Positions 45,414 to 56,699 of a DNA stretch of 64,000 nucleotides are shown here, one piece after another. A program made the position numbers and the translations under genes. The DNA is from Argyresthia goedartella. Lineage: Eukaryota; Arthropoda; Insecta; Lepidoptera; Argyresthiidae. Under the pieces are notes generated by a model. The model made no database searches, was not told the DNA's origin, and saw nothing but the letters and a program-made list of their open reading frames with translations. Every line of letters begins with the position of its first letter. Position 1 is the stretch's first letter. Where the stretch lies: the NCBI GenBank assembly GCA_949825045.1, contig OX463815.1:33099356-33163355 (forward strand), given 5' to 3'.

Positions 45414-45918
45414 GTTTGGTAGCTAGAGCGTGGCTTCCTGAGATTTGCAGCCGTCAAGGGCTCCAGGAAGGCACGATTTGGGACTATCAATCTGTAGGTA
45501 TAGGCGGTTAGGTACTTGGTTGTTCCTATATCCACATAGATTGGTAGTATTGTAAGCTATAAGTCTATTGCTGGTAGTAGACAGACAGATATTGAATTGA
45601 AATTTGCATTGAATTACCAGTTAGTCAACCAGTTAGTTAACATAGGTAGTTACATCTATTGATAGCAGGCTATTACATTGTTTTCAGTTTAAAGCAATTT
45701 ATTACTTGAACTAATATTGACTATCTGTGTGTGTTATAATGATAAAGGGAAACTAAATTGTATTTACAGAATTTATATAGATATAAAACTCGGTTCCTAT
45801 TGTTTAAGGAAAACAACATTGTTTAAGTTGTGGTTTAGGGTTCCCTCGTTTGGGTTGTAGACTGGAGGGTCCAATAAAATTGAGTTACTGCAAATTGTGA
45901 GTAAGTATCGTTCCGATC

Positions 45919-47724
45919 ATGTCGTTATCTGAAATCCAGAAGGGTGTTTCTAAGGAACTCAGATGGTTTTCCTCCGCACACGGTCTGATAGACCGTTTAG
46001 ATAGGCATGATGTGGTATTGGAGCGGTCTATGGACGTTAAGGAACGTTACAATAGGGTGCTCGAATTGTCCGCGCAGGCGGAATCAGTTGATGGTTGCGC
46101 ACCTGACAGGCTGTCACGGTTGCTAGGGGATGTCGACCAATGTATGGAGATGGCAGCTGCTATCACGCAGAAGGCTGCGGACATACGTAGACAGCGCGAG
46201 TCCAGCCATGGTGGTGACATTGAAGCACCTCTGCCGCTTCAGGGTTCGGGGTCCAGGTTACCTGCCATAACTATGCCTACTTTTGACGGAGTGTCCGGTG
46301 AATGGATGAGCTTCATCAATCTGTTCGACAGTTTGGTGCACATGCGATCGGACATTACCAAGTCTGTCAAGATGGCTCAGCTGGTGGCAGCATTGAGGGG
46401 TGAGCCTAGGGAGCTGGTCGCTCATTTGACAGTTACGGAGGGTAACTATGAAACGGCCAGGCAATTGTTGGTGAGACGTTACCATAACAAACGGAGGTTG
46501 GCCGATGCCCAACTGAACCGTTTGTTTAGTATCCCGGTTGTGAACAAGGTCGGGGCCATACAGACGGAGGTTTTGAACCCATTGTTGTCCGTCACCAAGG
46601 CTCTAGAGAATCTTGGACTTCCGGTTGGTGAATGGTCGTACCTACTGTTGTACATTGTACTTTCCCGCCTACCCGCTGACGTGCAGACTCGTTTCGAACA
46701 GTCTCACGGGAGGTCGGCCGAGGACCTGCCCGCCTTCTCCGACTTGGTCGGATTCTTGGAAGAGGAGGCTCGACGGGCAGAGAATTTGGGGTTGACGGTC
46801 ACCCATCCTTCGGAGCCACAGAGAGCTGCCGGGAGCGCTGTGAGTAGGGGCCCTCCGACGAGGAAGGACCGCACCAACCGGCAGTCATATGGGACTGTGA
46901 GTGCATTGACCCCACATAGTGAGACCTGCCCATGTTGTAGGCAGATTGGCCATGCTGTGGCCAATTGCAATAAGTTCGGGGAACTTAGGGTTCAGGGACG
47001 GCGCCGGATGGCCAAGCAGCGGAGCTGGTGTTTCCTGTGCCTCGGGCCACACATGGCTAGGGACTGCACGCGCACAAAAATGTGCGGATATTGTGGTGGG
47101 GCCCACAACAATCTGTTGTGCATGAACCGGTCCGGCCAACAGCGTCCACAGGGCCGTATCCAGGGTGACACGGCATGGGGCCCTGAGAATTCGTTTGCGA
47201 CTCGGAGCGCAACTCAGGGGCCAACGTCCCCACGTCCACAGGGCCGTACCCAGGGTGACACGGCATGGGGCCCTGAGAATTCGTTTGAGACTCGGAGCGC
47301 AACTCAGGGGCCAATGTCCCCACGTGCACAGGGCAGTACCAGGGTGCAGGGCCGCACTTAGGACCATTACATGGGGGGCCCTGAGTTTTCGGTTGCGACT
47401 CAGCATCCGACCCAGCGGGACATTGGGTGTGTTGAGCAGGCCGTAACGGGCGGGTGTCATGGGACACCTTCGAGCTTTGCGGGTGCGGTTCGGACGCCGC
47501 CTCAGTTGTCGCCCCGCTTGTCGCCTCGTCCTCGTCGGTCACATGTGATGTCCCCCCCGCTCATGGAGCGGCCACGGTTGAATTCACGCCCACCCCCCTT
47601 TACGGGGAATCGTAGGTTGGGAATGGAACCGGCGCGTGGGCCATTTGTACAATGGGACCCTCTGGCGTATAGCTGCATACCTGATCGGTTACAGGCACAG
47701 TGGGGCCCCGGGGGTCCTCGCTAG
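45919..47724 (+). pseudogene. E2 gag with internal TAG
   Basis: ATG 45919 opens 480 codons: a helical N-terminus, the DUF1759-type core (MPTFDGVSGEWMSFINLF) and three zinc knuckles (CPCCRQIGHAVANC, CFLCLGPHMARDC, CGYCGGAHNNLLC). The tail has two tandem 30-residue repeats (QGDTAWGPENSF in each). TAG at 47359-47361 interrupts, but the same frame continues for 117 codons of Pro/Arg-rich tail like that of E1 and E3, to TAG 47722-47724. The second TAG is at the position of the conserved gag-pol junction; the first looks like a mutation. Confidence 0.85.
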
Positions 47725-49772
47725 GAATTTGCGGCCCAACCATTGGTTGCCCCCCAACCGGAGACGTTGGTGTTACCGATCGCCTCTGTGCTTGTTTGGG
47801 ATTTGGCGGGCAACCCAACATACGTTCGCGCCCTATTAGATTCTGGAGCTCAGGGCTGCATTGTATCGAATGATTTAGCAAAATGGTTGGGCCTCAAGGT
47901 AAATAGGTATAATAAATCAATACGGGGCGTGGGGAATGTTACGGTTACGAATGTAGTTGGTCAATCGGTGATCACGTTCTCTCCACGTTATGACATTTTG
48001 ACAAAAACATCCGTGCAAGCTTTAGTAATGACGCATGTCATGGGCAGACACCCCTTGGTGAAGTTGAATCCGGCCGTTCGATTCCTGACATCAGGACTCA
48101 AGTTGGCGGATCCCGATTTTGACACTCCAGCCCCGGTCGACCTGCTACTGGGAGCAGACGTTCTGGGTAGGTTTCTGTTGTCGGATCGGCGAGTTCTTCA
48201 GCCGGACGGGTTGATTGCTGTGGATACTAAGTTTGGTCACGTGATCATGGGTCCGGCATTGCCAATGGTTAGGCCTGCCGAGTCAGATGGCATACTTATT
48301 GGCTCAGCGTTGTCAGACGCTATCCAACGTTTCTGGGAGATAGAGGAACCTCCCACCGCTCGTCGAGTCGACGCAGACGAAGAAGAGTGCGAGTTGTTTT
48401 ACCAGAATAGTACTGGTCGCCTTCGTTCTGGTCGTTTTGTAACTCGACTGCCTTTCAGGGCCGATCGACCGCCACTAGGAGAATCTAGGAAGATGGCTGA
48501 GACGAGATTGATGTCGATGGAGCGTAGGATTGAAGGGAGCCGTCGCGCGTCTCATCCCCTTTGTTGATTCGACCGGGTTACTTCGGGTAGGAGGGAAATT
48601 GCGCAATGCGAATCTGTCGTATTCGGCTCGTCACCCACTTCTGCTCCCCAAGGGGGGACAGTTAGTTGAATTGCTGGTGACTGATCGTCATATTAAAAAC
48701 GCGCATGCCGGCTGTAACGCGTTGTTGGCCACGCTCCAGCGGGAGTTTTGGATCTTATCTGCCCGCCGTGTCATACGGAACATCGTGTTTCGGTGCATGC
48801 CTTGTTATCGACTTAAGGCTGCCACGATGCAACCTCTCATGGGGGACTTGCCCCCTGATCGTGTGAATGAGGTCAGACCGTTTTCAGGTGTTGGTACGGA
48901 TTTTGCAGGACCGTTTATGGTAAGAGTTCACGATTGCGTACCGCTAGGCAATACAAGGCGTACCTATGTGTGTTTGTTTGTTTATCCACCAAGGCGGTAC
49001 ATCTCGAGCTCGTTGCTGATCTCTCGACAGAGGCTTTCATTGCTTGTTTGGATAGGTTTGTTTCTCGAAGGGGACTTCCAACTTTGATCCGCTCTGATAA
49101 CGGCACTAACTACATCGGTGCGGAACGATACTTACGAGAGATAGTCAACTTTTTGAATGTAAATAAAGTGGATATTGGAACGGCCCTCTCCCGTCGGGGT
49201 ATACAGTGGACCTTCAGCCCACCAATTTGCCCCCACTGGGGTAGGATTTTTGAGCTAAGACGCACTTGGGGCGTATAGTAGGTCAGACCGCGCTGACTTT
49301 TGAGGAGCTCGCGACATTGTTTTGTAAGATCGAGGCCGTTCTCAATTCGCGACCGTTGTGTCCGCTCAGCTCGGATCCAAATGACCTGGAGGCTCTGACC
49401 CCAGGCCATTTCTTGATAGGTCAGCCACTTAACGCGTTGCCCGAGCACCCCTTCGAGGGAGTGAAATTGTATCGGTTGTCAAGGTATCAGATGTTGCAGC
49501 AGTTTACTCAGAATTTCTGGAAGCGTTGGTCGCTCGAGTATCTGCATATCTTACAACAGCGCCTTAAGTGGACTGACAAAACTAGCCCCCCTAGTGTTGG
49601 TGACCTCGTTCTGGTTAAGGATGCTAACCTACCGCCACTACGTTGGCGCAGGGGGCGCATTGTTAACTTGTTCCCTGGCAAGGACGGGACCCCCCGGTCT
49701 GCAGAGGTTCTAGTAGGAGGCTCGGTTCTAAAACGAGCGGTAGCAACGTTGTCTCGGCTGCCCGTAGATTAG
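47725..49772 (+). pseudogene. E2 pol, RT and RNase H deleted
   Basis: The frame continues from gag after TAG: protease (ALLDSGAQGCIVS) and A17-type spacer to 48530. At 48531-48535 a TGAAG junction joins this to the integrase N-terminus (RVGGKLRNANL); in E3 the two sites are about 1.8 kb apart. The integrase has the HHCC finger, GVGTDFAGPF, IRSDNGTNYIGA and a DUF5641-like end. A one-base loss near 48920 and a loss of about 16 bases near 49254, which removes the region after the catalytic Glu, shift frame. No full integrase is possible. Confidence 0.88.
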
Positions 49773-49804
49773 GGGACAGGTGGGTGCCTGTCCGGGCGGG
49801 TGAT
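49772..49804 (+). promoter_or_regulatory. E2 hairpin and purine tract
   Basis: The stem GGACAGG/CCTGTCC with loop tgggtg and the purine run GGGCGGGTGAT abut the 3' LTR. The stem is identical to E1 and E3 while the loop differs, which suggests the structure is conserved. Confidence 0.7.
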
Positions 49805-50348
49805 TGTTCGATTCCAAATCGATATTCGATCGATGGTTTCTGGACGGCCATTTTGAATTTGACGTTGCTGCCAACCTAGCAGTTTTTTGACAACTGACAG
49901 ACGAAAGCCCTCGCAATGTAAACGCGTTTTGGTTAGGGTATTGAAATTAAATCGCAGGCCATCTGGAATGTATTCGGGTTTCCCTCAGGATTGTCTATAT
50001 AGCTGAGTGTGTTGTGGTTCCCCGAACCAGATAAAGTTCGCATTTACGTGGCCGATTGGTTTTTACCACGTTACATAACCTGTGTTGGAACACTGTGCTC
50101 ATTGAAGCTGGCCGCCAGTCATAGGAGGTTGGCTGAAGAACCTGTCTACCAAGAAGAGCCTAGGGTGCACCCGGGCCTTGCAGAGAGACAGGAGGTTGAC
50201 GGGACCGAAGCACAGACCAGGTTAGATCGACCCCAATTACTTCAGCTCGGTGAATCGCCGACGTTCACGCTTCTTGGCAACTGATCGTTACGCTACCTCG
50301 TAGCTGATGGGCCCCTATGAGGTTATTAGGTGCTGAGAAGCCTGAACA
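49805..50348 (+). repeat. E2 3' LTR
   Basis: 544 bp, 10 substitutions relative to the 5' LTR. One changes the hairpin stem to ctatgaggt, which still pairs through a G-U wobble. Confidence 0.95.
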
Positions 50349-50353
50349 CATAC

Positions 50354-50779
50354 CACTAAACCCCATATACACACACACACCTACACAAAACTGTGGCATG
50401 TCTTCGCCGTAAATTGTTCACTGTTTTTTGTTGTCTTTTGTCTTTTGTCATATATATCTGGGTTACATAGTTAAATCCATTAATTGTCTCACTCTTAGAC
50501 TATATATTAAGACTTCCTTATTAGAATGGCCGTGTGATTTTTGTTCAGAAAATAAAATTAAAAAATAAAATTAAAAATAAATCCAACGATCCCAAACTAG
50601 ATGGGATTGTGTAGATTTATTACAGAGTTCCCAAGGCCTTCTGGCTCTATCATCTGATCCTGGGCATCATCTAGGACCAGACCAGGACTTGCGATGACTA
50701 ACTAAACGAGCCCAAACTCGATGGGGATGCGTCGTTTCATTACAAAGTTATCATGGTGACGAGCTCCATTTATCTATCT
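50354..50779. repeat. AT-rich flank with an imperfect direct repeat
   Basis: Two related blocks, 50583-50636 and 50703-50756, share the pattern cccaaact-gatggg followed by ttattacagagttc or tcattacaaagtta. No gene is seen. Confidence 0.45.
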
Positions 50780-51256
50780 TCTATACTTATAAAAATGAAC
50801 CGATCGGTTTGAATAATTCCTATTTGATTTATTCTCCACAGGATCTCTCCTCTGGAGGTTTAGACAAAAATAAAAAAAACAAAAAACGCAAAGAAACAGT
50901 AAAAAAAGCCGAATATTTTTTTTTATGGAAAGTTCAGCCTATTTCGCTAGATGTCGTTGGTAGCCACAAATCTAGCTACTCTAAAACTCCTTCGTCGTTG
51001 ATTAATTAATTTACTACATTCAACCTCTTTGTTGGTAGCCGAACTTATGTTTGGCAGTGCGATGCATAAAGTTTGCAAGCAAAGAGTTTCGTTATCTGAG
51101 GTCTGATATGTAGCTCAACAACGGGCCGATGTCGATATGGATTTCAGATACCTATGATTTATGTGCCTCTAAAATGATGAATGATAAATAGTTTTATGAC
51201 GGGGACATATGATGTTTCGAAAAACGCGTTGCGAAGCCGCGCCACAGGCAGCTAGT
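50780..51256 (+). mobile_element. Possible non-autonomous Helitron
   Basis: It starts TCTATACTTATAAAAATG and ends gaagccgcgccacaggcagCTAGT, the kind of 5' TC and 3' CTAG(T) end with a GC-rich hairpin just inside that lepidopteran Helitrons show. It has no transposase. The assignment rests on the ends only. Confidence 0.4.
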
Positions 51257-51285
51257 CATAAATAAAAATATTGCATTGTCATCCG

Positions 51286-51288
<3 letters not shown>

Positions 51289-51325
<37 letters not shown>
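51289..51325. repeat. (TA)n microsatellite
   Basis: About 18 uninterrupted TA units. Confidence 0.9.
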
Positions 51326-51331
<6 letters not shown>

Positions 51332-52879
51332 GCATAGAAATTTCAGCTTCATCGGAAACCTTGACTTGGACTTGAGGATTTGATTACAGACAGACCGACA
51401 GATCCCGGGACAGGTAAAAGCGTAAAAAGCAAATACCTACAATCTTAAAATTACGAATACAGAAACATATGTATGCTTTCTCCAGCAAAACTAAGATGCT
51501 TGAGTGGTAGTTACTTTTTTATATTTGTTTGTTATTTATCTATAAAATTCCTAAAATAAAGACGCAATTTTTTTAGAACAAAGGTGCAGCAAAGTTTTAA
51601 AGATAAATACCTACTTTTATGATTTATAAGACTTTCAGATATAACCTTCCCACGATGCAAACATGAGACCTTTCTCATTACTTAGCAATGAGGTTGTCCA
51701 AAGGCTGCCACCTTTGTGAAGAAGTCGCTAGCCAAACGTGACAATTGCTTACAATTTTCGTACACAATTATAGCTACCTATCCATCTCTATCAGTCTATA
51801 TAATGTGCCCCAATCATTCTACTTTTCATACCTCTAAGGACCAATACGTGCGAGCCCTTGTGATAAAAATCCGGCAAGCTATCCCAATATCTTCGCGTAA
51901 ATTGCCAGTCCACCCTTACAGGGCGGCAATATATTTACTTGTAAGGACCTGCGGATAAATAATTTATTTAACTACCTTACTGAGTATTCGTGGCTCGCTC
52001 CAGTTAGATAAAGGTAAGGAATGCTTATCATTGTTATTGTGGGGAGCGGGTGGTCTGAAGGGACTGTTGATATATATAAGTGTGGTGGTGGCTTGTGATT
52101 ATAAACAGAATGTGGCAGACGGTCGACTGCTGCAGAAATACAGTGTGGCTCCACGTCATATCCGGCGTGGCGCTGACATTTCCTGAGCAAGAGACGGTGG
52201 GAGCCAGTGATTATATTTTCTTAGAGAGCATGGATTTGAGTTTCCAGTAAACTTTGGGTTATCATTTGTGAATCCGGGGCATAGTACATTTAAATTAACA
52301 GACATAGTGAGGATTGAATATGAAAAAGTTTCCGCATGCAATATACATGGCAATGGGCTAGTACCTTGTCACGCAAAGTGGAGTATTGACTTACTGGCTG
52401 ACCGTGGGCGCAAATGGCCCCCCATGGAATCCCCCAAGACAGCGTGGGGCAGAGGGTAACATTTATAATTGAGGCTAATTTGATTCCTATCGGCTCAATA
52501 CACGCACGGCCATCAATCATCATAAATCAATATATTTAATGAAGACTGCTGACACGACGTTAATAGGTAGCGTCGGACCACGCTCATAAGTTACAAAGCT
52601 ATGAAACATAGCACAATTTTTAGGGTTAAAAAAAACAGAACCATATTTTTTTAACACACATTGAGCTTTCCCCAAACTAGGATTCCCTAGTATCTTAGGT
52701 ACTAGACAACGATACACATACTTATATAGATAAATATTATAGTTAGATTCAGATTCATTTATTTGCTTATGATTTAGGTGGTAAGAGTTCTTAAATATCA
52801 TGTTGTTCCTTAATCAACTATATATTATAGCATGCAAATATTTTAGTTATAAAATTATTATTATTATTTACAGTACGCT
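51326..52879. other. No recognised gene
   Basis: AT-rich. No exon, tRNA or named element could be supported on either strand. Confidence 0.4.
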
Positions 52880-53520
52880 TTAGTCATTTACTTTTGATTT
52901 CTTAGTATAAAAAACTCACTTAATGAATACAAATTATGCTGCAGTAACCACGATAAGAGCTTATGTTTGAAGAGATTTGTTGATAGATGTTTTAGGTCAT
53001 CTGGTACTTTGTTATATATTTTGACGCTCATTGCGTAACAATTATTTTGATATATTTGCGGTTCGTGGCTTGTGATCAAGAACTAGTCTGTTTGGTTTCC
53101 TAGTATTTCTTGGGTACTTTTGTTCAGCTGTTGTGAACAAGGTTATGTTTTGATGGACGAATTTGCAGATTTCAAATATGTATAAACACGGTAATGGCAG
53201 TATATTGAGTTTAGGGAATAGCGATGGCAGTATATTTAGTTTAGGGAATAGCGGCTTGCACGACTCCCGCGGCTCAGCTCCCACCATGGCCCGTATACAT
53301 TTCTTTTGGATGATGAACGCTCTGCTGAAATCTGTACTATTTCCCCATAGAATTATACCATACCTAAGTAATGATTCAACATAACCGTGGTATGCAGCCA
53401 GTGTTGTTTGTTGAGTCGTGGTTTTTCTCAACTTGGAGAGTACATATACAAACCGATTAATTTTGTTACATACTTGTGCAATGTGCGGTTTCCAATTTAG
53501 GTTATATTTAGATAGATAAA
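52880..53520 (-). pseudogene. LINE RT C-terminal fragment
   Basis: Minus-strand frames read NLNWKPHIAQVCNKINRFVY, LLRYGIILWGNSTD and YAMSVKIYNKVPDDLKHL, the C-terminal part of a Jockey/CR1-like LINE. A 33-bp tandem duplication at about 53198-53252 repeats LFPKLNILP. It ends in a short taataataat tail near 52860. Confidence 0.75.
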
Positions 53521-53640
53521 CAACCATGAATAGGGTAGAAACATCGGTTCTCATCAAACAAATATTTGCCCCCACCGGGACTCGAACCCGTGACCCTTGG
53601 CTTCGTAGGCAGGGTCACTGCCGACTCGGCCATATGGGTC
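53510..53640 (-). repeat. tRNA-derived SINE head
   Basis: On the minus strand, GACCCATATGGCCGAGTCGG and GGGTTCGAGTCCCGG give polymerase III A- and B-box matches at tRNA-like spacing. The following aaatatttgtttgatgagaa resembles the body of lepidopteran tRNA SINEs. It is not a working tRNA gene. It joins LINE sequence directly at about 53515. Confidence 0.7.
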
Positions 53641-54580
53641 GTCAATTTATAGGATCACTTGTGTGTCTGTCTATCCGTTTGTAAAAAAAAGTATATGAAA
53701 CGACCGATTTATTTATGTGACCCAAACGTGTTACGTAATAGTAGTTTATGTGACTGCTACATAATGGAGGGCATTAACACTCGAGAGTGGGTTCATGAAA
53801 CGAGCCGAAGGCTGCCGAAAGCCGAAGTTTTAATGCCTAATTATGTACAGTTACATACACTAGTTTATCTACACAAATATCATAAGCTCGCTTTGATGTG
53901 TTCAGGAACCGCAAGTTCGACCGGCATTGTAGCATTGATCATTGCTCTGCACTTGTTTAGCTTGTTCTCTAGTACCAACTTCACAGACAAACTAGGGGCG
54001 CACGCAGGCGGCCGTCGGCATTCAAAATTTGAATGTCATAATTTGACAAATTTTGGTACATTATGGTCGTAATGTATCAATATTCAGATAAGAAATGAAT
54101 TTTTACCAAGAATTTTATCATTATGCTGGTGTAACGTGTGGTTTTTGGACGCAGTAAAGAGGGTTTATGATATGTGTGTAGATAAACAAATTTATTTTGT
54201 ATTTGGGGGCACTTCGAAATGAAAAAAATATAATCACAAGCTGTATTGTTTGTCATGTCTAATAAGAGAACTAGTTGCATGGATATCAGTTATTTTTTCA
54301 TATTTAAAATGTTGGGTAAAAACTTTGAAGATAAAAACGTATAGGTCTTCACCCAGAAATAATAATAACAGAAAAACTAATAAGATATATATGGCAAACC
54401 AGTTTTTGAGGTGGTACGGAATATCCCGTACGCGAGTCCGAATCGCGATTGTGAGTTTATTCATTTTATATGTAAGTATTTTTCACTTGCGGTTTTCAAA
54501 CGTCAATTATAAAATGTATATATATATATATATAAATACTTAACCGTTTTGTAAGAGGTACTCCCTCTAACTGCCATACC
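53641..54580. other. No recognised gene
   Basis: AT-rich with a (TA)n run at 54518-54535. A 137-codon plus frame at 53659-54072 has no recognisable domain and no splice or codon support. Confidence 0.35.
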
Positions 54581-54615
54581 TAAACTCTGATTTTTTATTC
54601 CGTAGAATTCTGACA
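54581..54615 (+). repeat. Left 35-bp inverted repeat
   Basis: taaactctga followed by ttttttattccgtagaattctgaca is the reverse complement, with few mismatches, of 63772-63806. The pair encloses 9.2 kb that includes E3, suggesting the ends of a DNA transposon into which E3 inserted. Confidence 0.55.
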
Positions 54616-55411
54616 TTTCAGATATCATAAGGTTCTTCATGAGGACAATTATTATTTTATTCATTTTGATTAGTTTAAAGTGCAGGTGTAAAGTGTGGCT
54701 ATGAAGTGTAAAATGAACGTCTGAACAGCCAGTGTTAAGTGTGAGTGATTACTAATCAGTAATCAGCGAAGTGAGGCAAATAGAAGTATATTCTATTTTG
54801 TATATACTGTTTCACGTTCAATAACCAGTTTCTACTAAACATCAGAGATGCTTCACACAATAGGGCGCAAATTGCCAATTTCTCACGAAGAAGACTGGGA
54901 AAGTGCCTTGTGTATTAAAAAACTTCAAAGGCAAGGCAATGCATCGCGACTGATTCGCGGCTGTGTGCATTGTATTTCAATGAAAGGGATTATTTAGGGA
55001 TAAGTAATTAAAAAGGCGGTAAATAGATTTACGATCAGATACTGTTTATCATAATTTGATGAGATTTGCTTATGTTATGAAGTGGTGTATCAACGTTGAT
55101 ATCATGGTTTGTATCTGAGGGCACTATACATCAGGATGGACTTCTGGAATGTCTTAATACCCTCCAAAGTGTTTGTTTTGGTCGTACGCCTCCAATCTTG
55201 AACAGAAACCACATTGTTGTAAATGAATTTCACCAATTTGAGGAAAATACGAAACATTACCTCGTATTCTTGACCTTTCTTTTAGATGAGCTTTTTTCCA
55301 GCTAGTGATGCATTTCTCCTTCGAAGCTCAGTTTAAAGTTCCCGCACAGTCATCAGCGAATACATTTTGTGGTTTCATACCGCAATTATAAGCACAAAAT
55401 CGAAACCCGAT
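54616..55411. other. E3 left flank, no recognised gene
   Basis: A 49-codon frame from ATG 54848 (MLHTIGRKLPISHEEDWESA) is not recognised. The last bases, ccgat at 55407-55411, are the left E3 target-site copy. Confidence 0.4.
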
Positions 55412-55937
55412 TGTTTAATATTTATGCTTCGGAACGCACCGGTTTTTTCGTTGCGCGGATCGACCGCGAGTGATCGGGACATCACTAGCTGACTTGTATA
55501 GAAACGAGATGACGAGTTAGAGGTTTTTTTTTGCACGGGAATAATGTCGGCGTCAGGTATTCGGGCCTTGGCGGAATGTTAATTATAATAATATCGTAAC
55601 AATCGTCGGGAAATAAGTAGATTTCACGCCATCGGAGTGAGTGCTTCGTGCTGTGAAAGGTTGAAGTGGTTCGGTCCCCAATTCGTCGCGTTCGGATAGC
55701 GATCCATGTGGTCGGATACGTGGCATCACGACGGCACCGGCGGCGGACTACGACAGCAGTAAGATTCGACTCCCATCAACCCCCACCCTTGTGTTCCTCA
55801 TCCCGTGCTCCTGCCTCGAATTGAGCTTTCGAATTCCGGTCCACGGCGTCAACGTCAGTACTGCTTTGTGACATTCCTGGTGAAAAGCAACCCTACCAAG
55901 ATTCCACGCCCTTTCGGTTAAGGCGTGATATTTAACA
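55412..55937 (+). repeat. E3 5' LTR
   Basis: 526 bp, TGTTTAATATTTATGC...TTTAACA. The sequence ccacgccctttcggttaaggcgtgg near its 3' end forms a hairpin. Confidence 0.95.
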
Positions 55938-56699
55938 GTTTGGTAGCAGAGGCGCGGTTTCCTAGTAGGAAATCGATTCACGGACGGTTGTAGGGTTAGT
56001 TTTTTGCCACATTGTAGTTGGGAGAAATAGGGTATCTCAGATTGGTCGGCAATCATTTTGTGAGTGAGTCTTGTGGTCGGTATACCACAATTTAGGTTCA
56101 TTTTCGGTTAGTGAACGTATAATTGACGATTTAGTTAACAATTATTATAAAATTGTAGTCGGAAACTACTCGGTGTGCATAAGGAACAGTCATTCGGTCG
56201 GGCTATAGTATTGCAGTCGGGTTCCATAGCATTGCAGTGTTATTTCGGTTTGCAGAGCAGGGTCAGGCTATTTAAGGGGTATTAAGCCGATTTTGCTGAC
56301 CTCAGTAGAAGTGCAGGTCATATCAGAAAGGCCACTTCTAGAAGGTTCACGGCTACCTACAATATATTAAAAATAGCTTGGATTTCGGAATCCAGTGTGG
56401 TTTAGGGTGCTATATTGTTTAGGTTTATAGTCTCGGAGCCCACCACTTATAATTTTTTAATAAATTTTATTTTTTATTTTTCTAATAATAAATTTTTGTG
56501 TGTTATTTTTTATTCTGCTTTATGGTGGCATTCTCTAATTGATTTAGAGTATATAGTTATAAGGTGTATGTCCACAGGGCGACCATATTAAATATTTAGT
56601 TTTAATTTCTGTGCCCAGCGCTGACGGGCAAGTGCTGGTCTCTGGCTATACTCAGTTCGGTAGTGAAGTATAAGACCAGAATCTATTAAATCGGTCAAC
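55938..56699 (+). other. E3 leader with primer-binding site
   Basis: TGGTAGCAGAGGCGCGG at 55941-55957 is the likely primer-binding site and differs from E1 by one base. The rest is an AT-rich leader homologous to that of E1. Confidence 0.75.

Larger units (their letters stand above)
44870..50348 (+). mobile_element. E2: internally deleted BEL/Pao element
   Basis: 5479 bp with 544-bp LTRs differing at 10 positions by eye and perfect 5-bp duplications CATAC (44865-44869, 50349-50353). It encodes a gag like that of E1/E3 but clearly divergent, then protease, and then jumps to the integrase N-terminus: RT and RNase H are gone. It cannot transpose without help from a related element. Confidence 0.94.

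Noticed and set aside
53570..53640. Possible tRNA gene
   Set aside because: A- and B-box words are present but the sequence continues into SINE-like body; the cloverleaf was not convincing, so it is treated as a SINE head.
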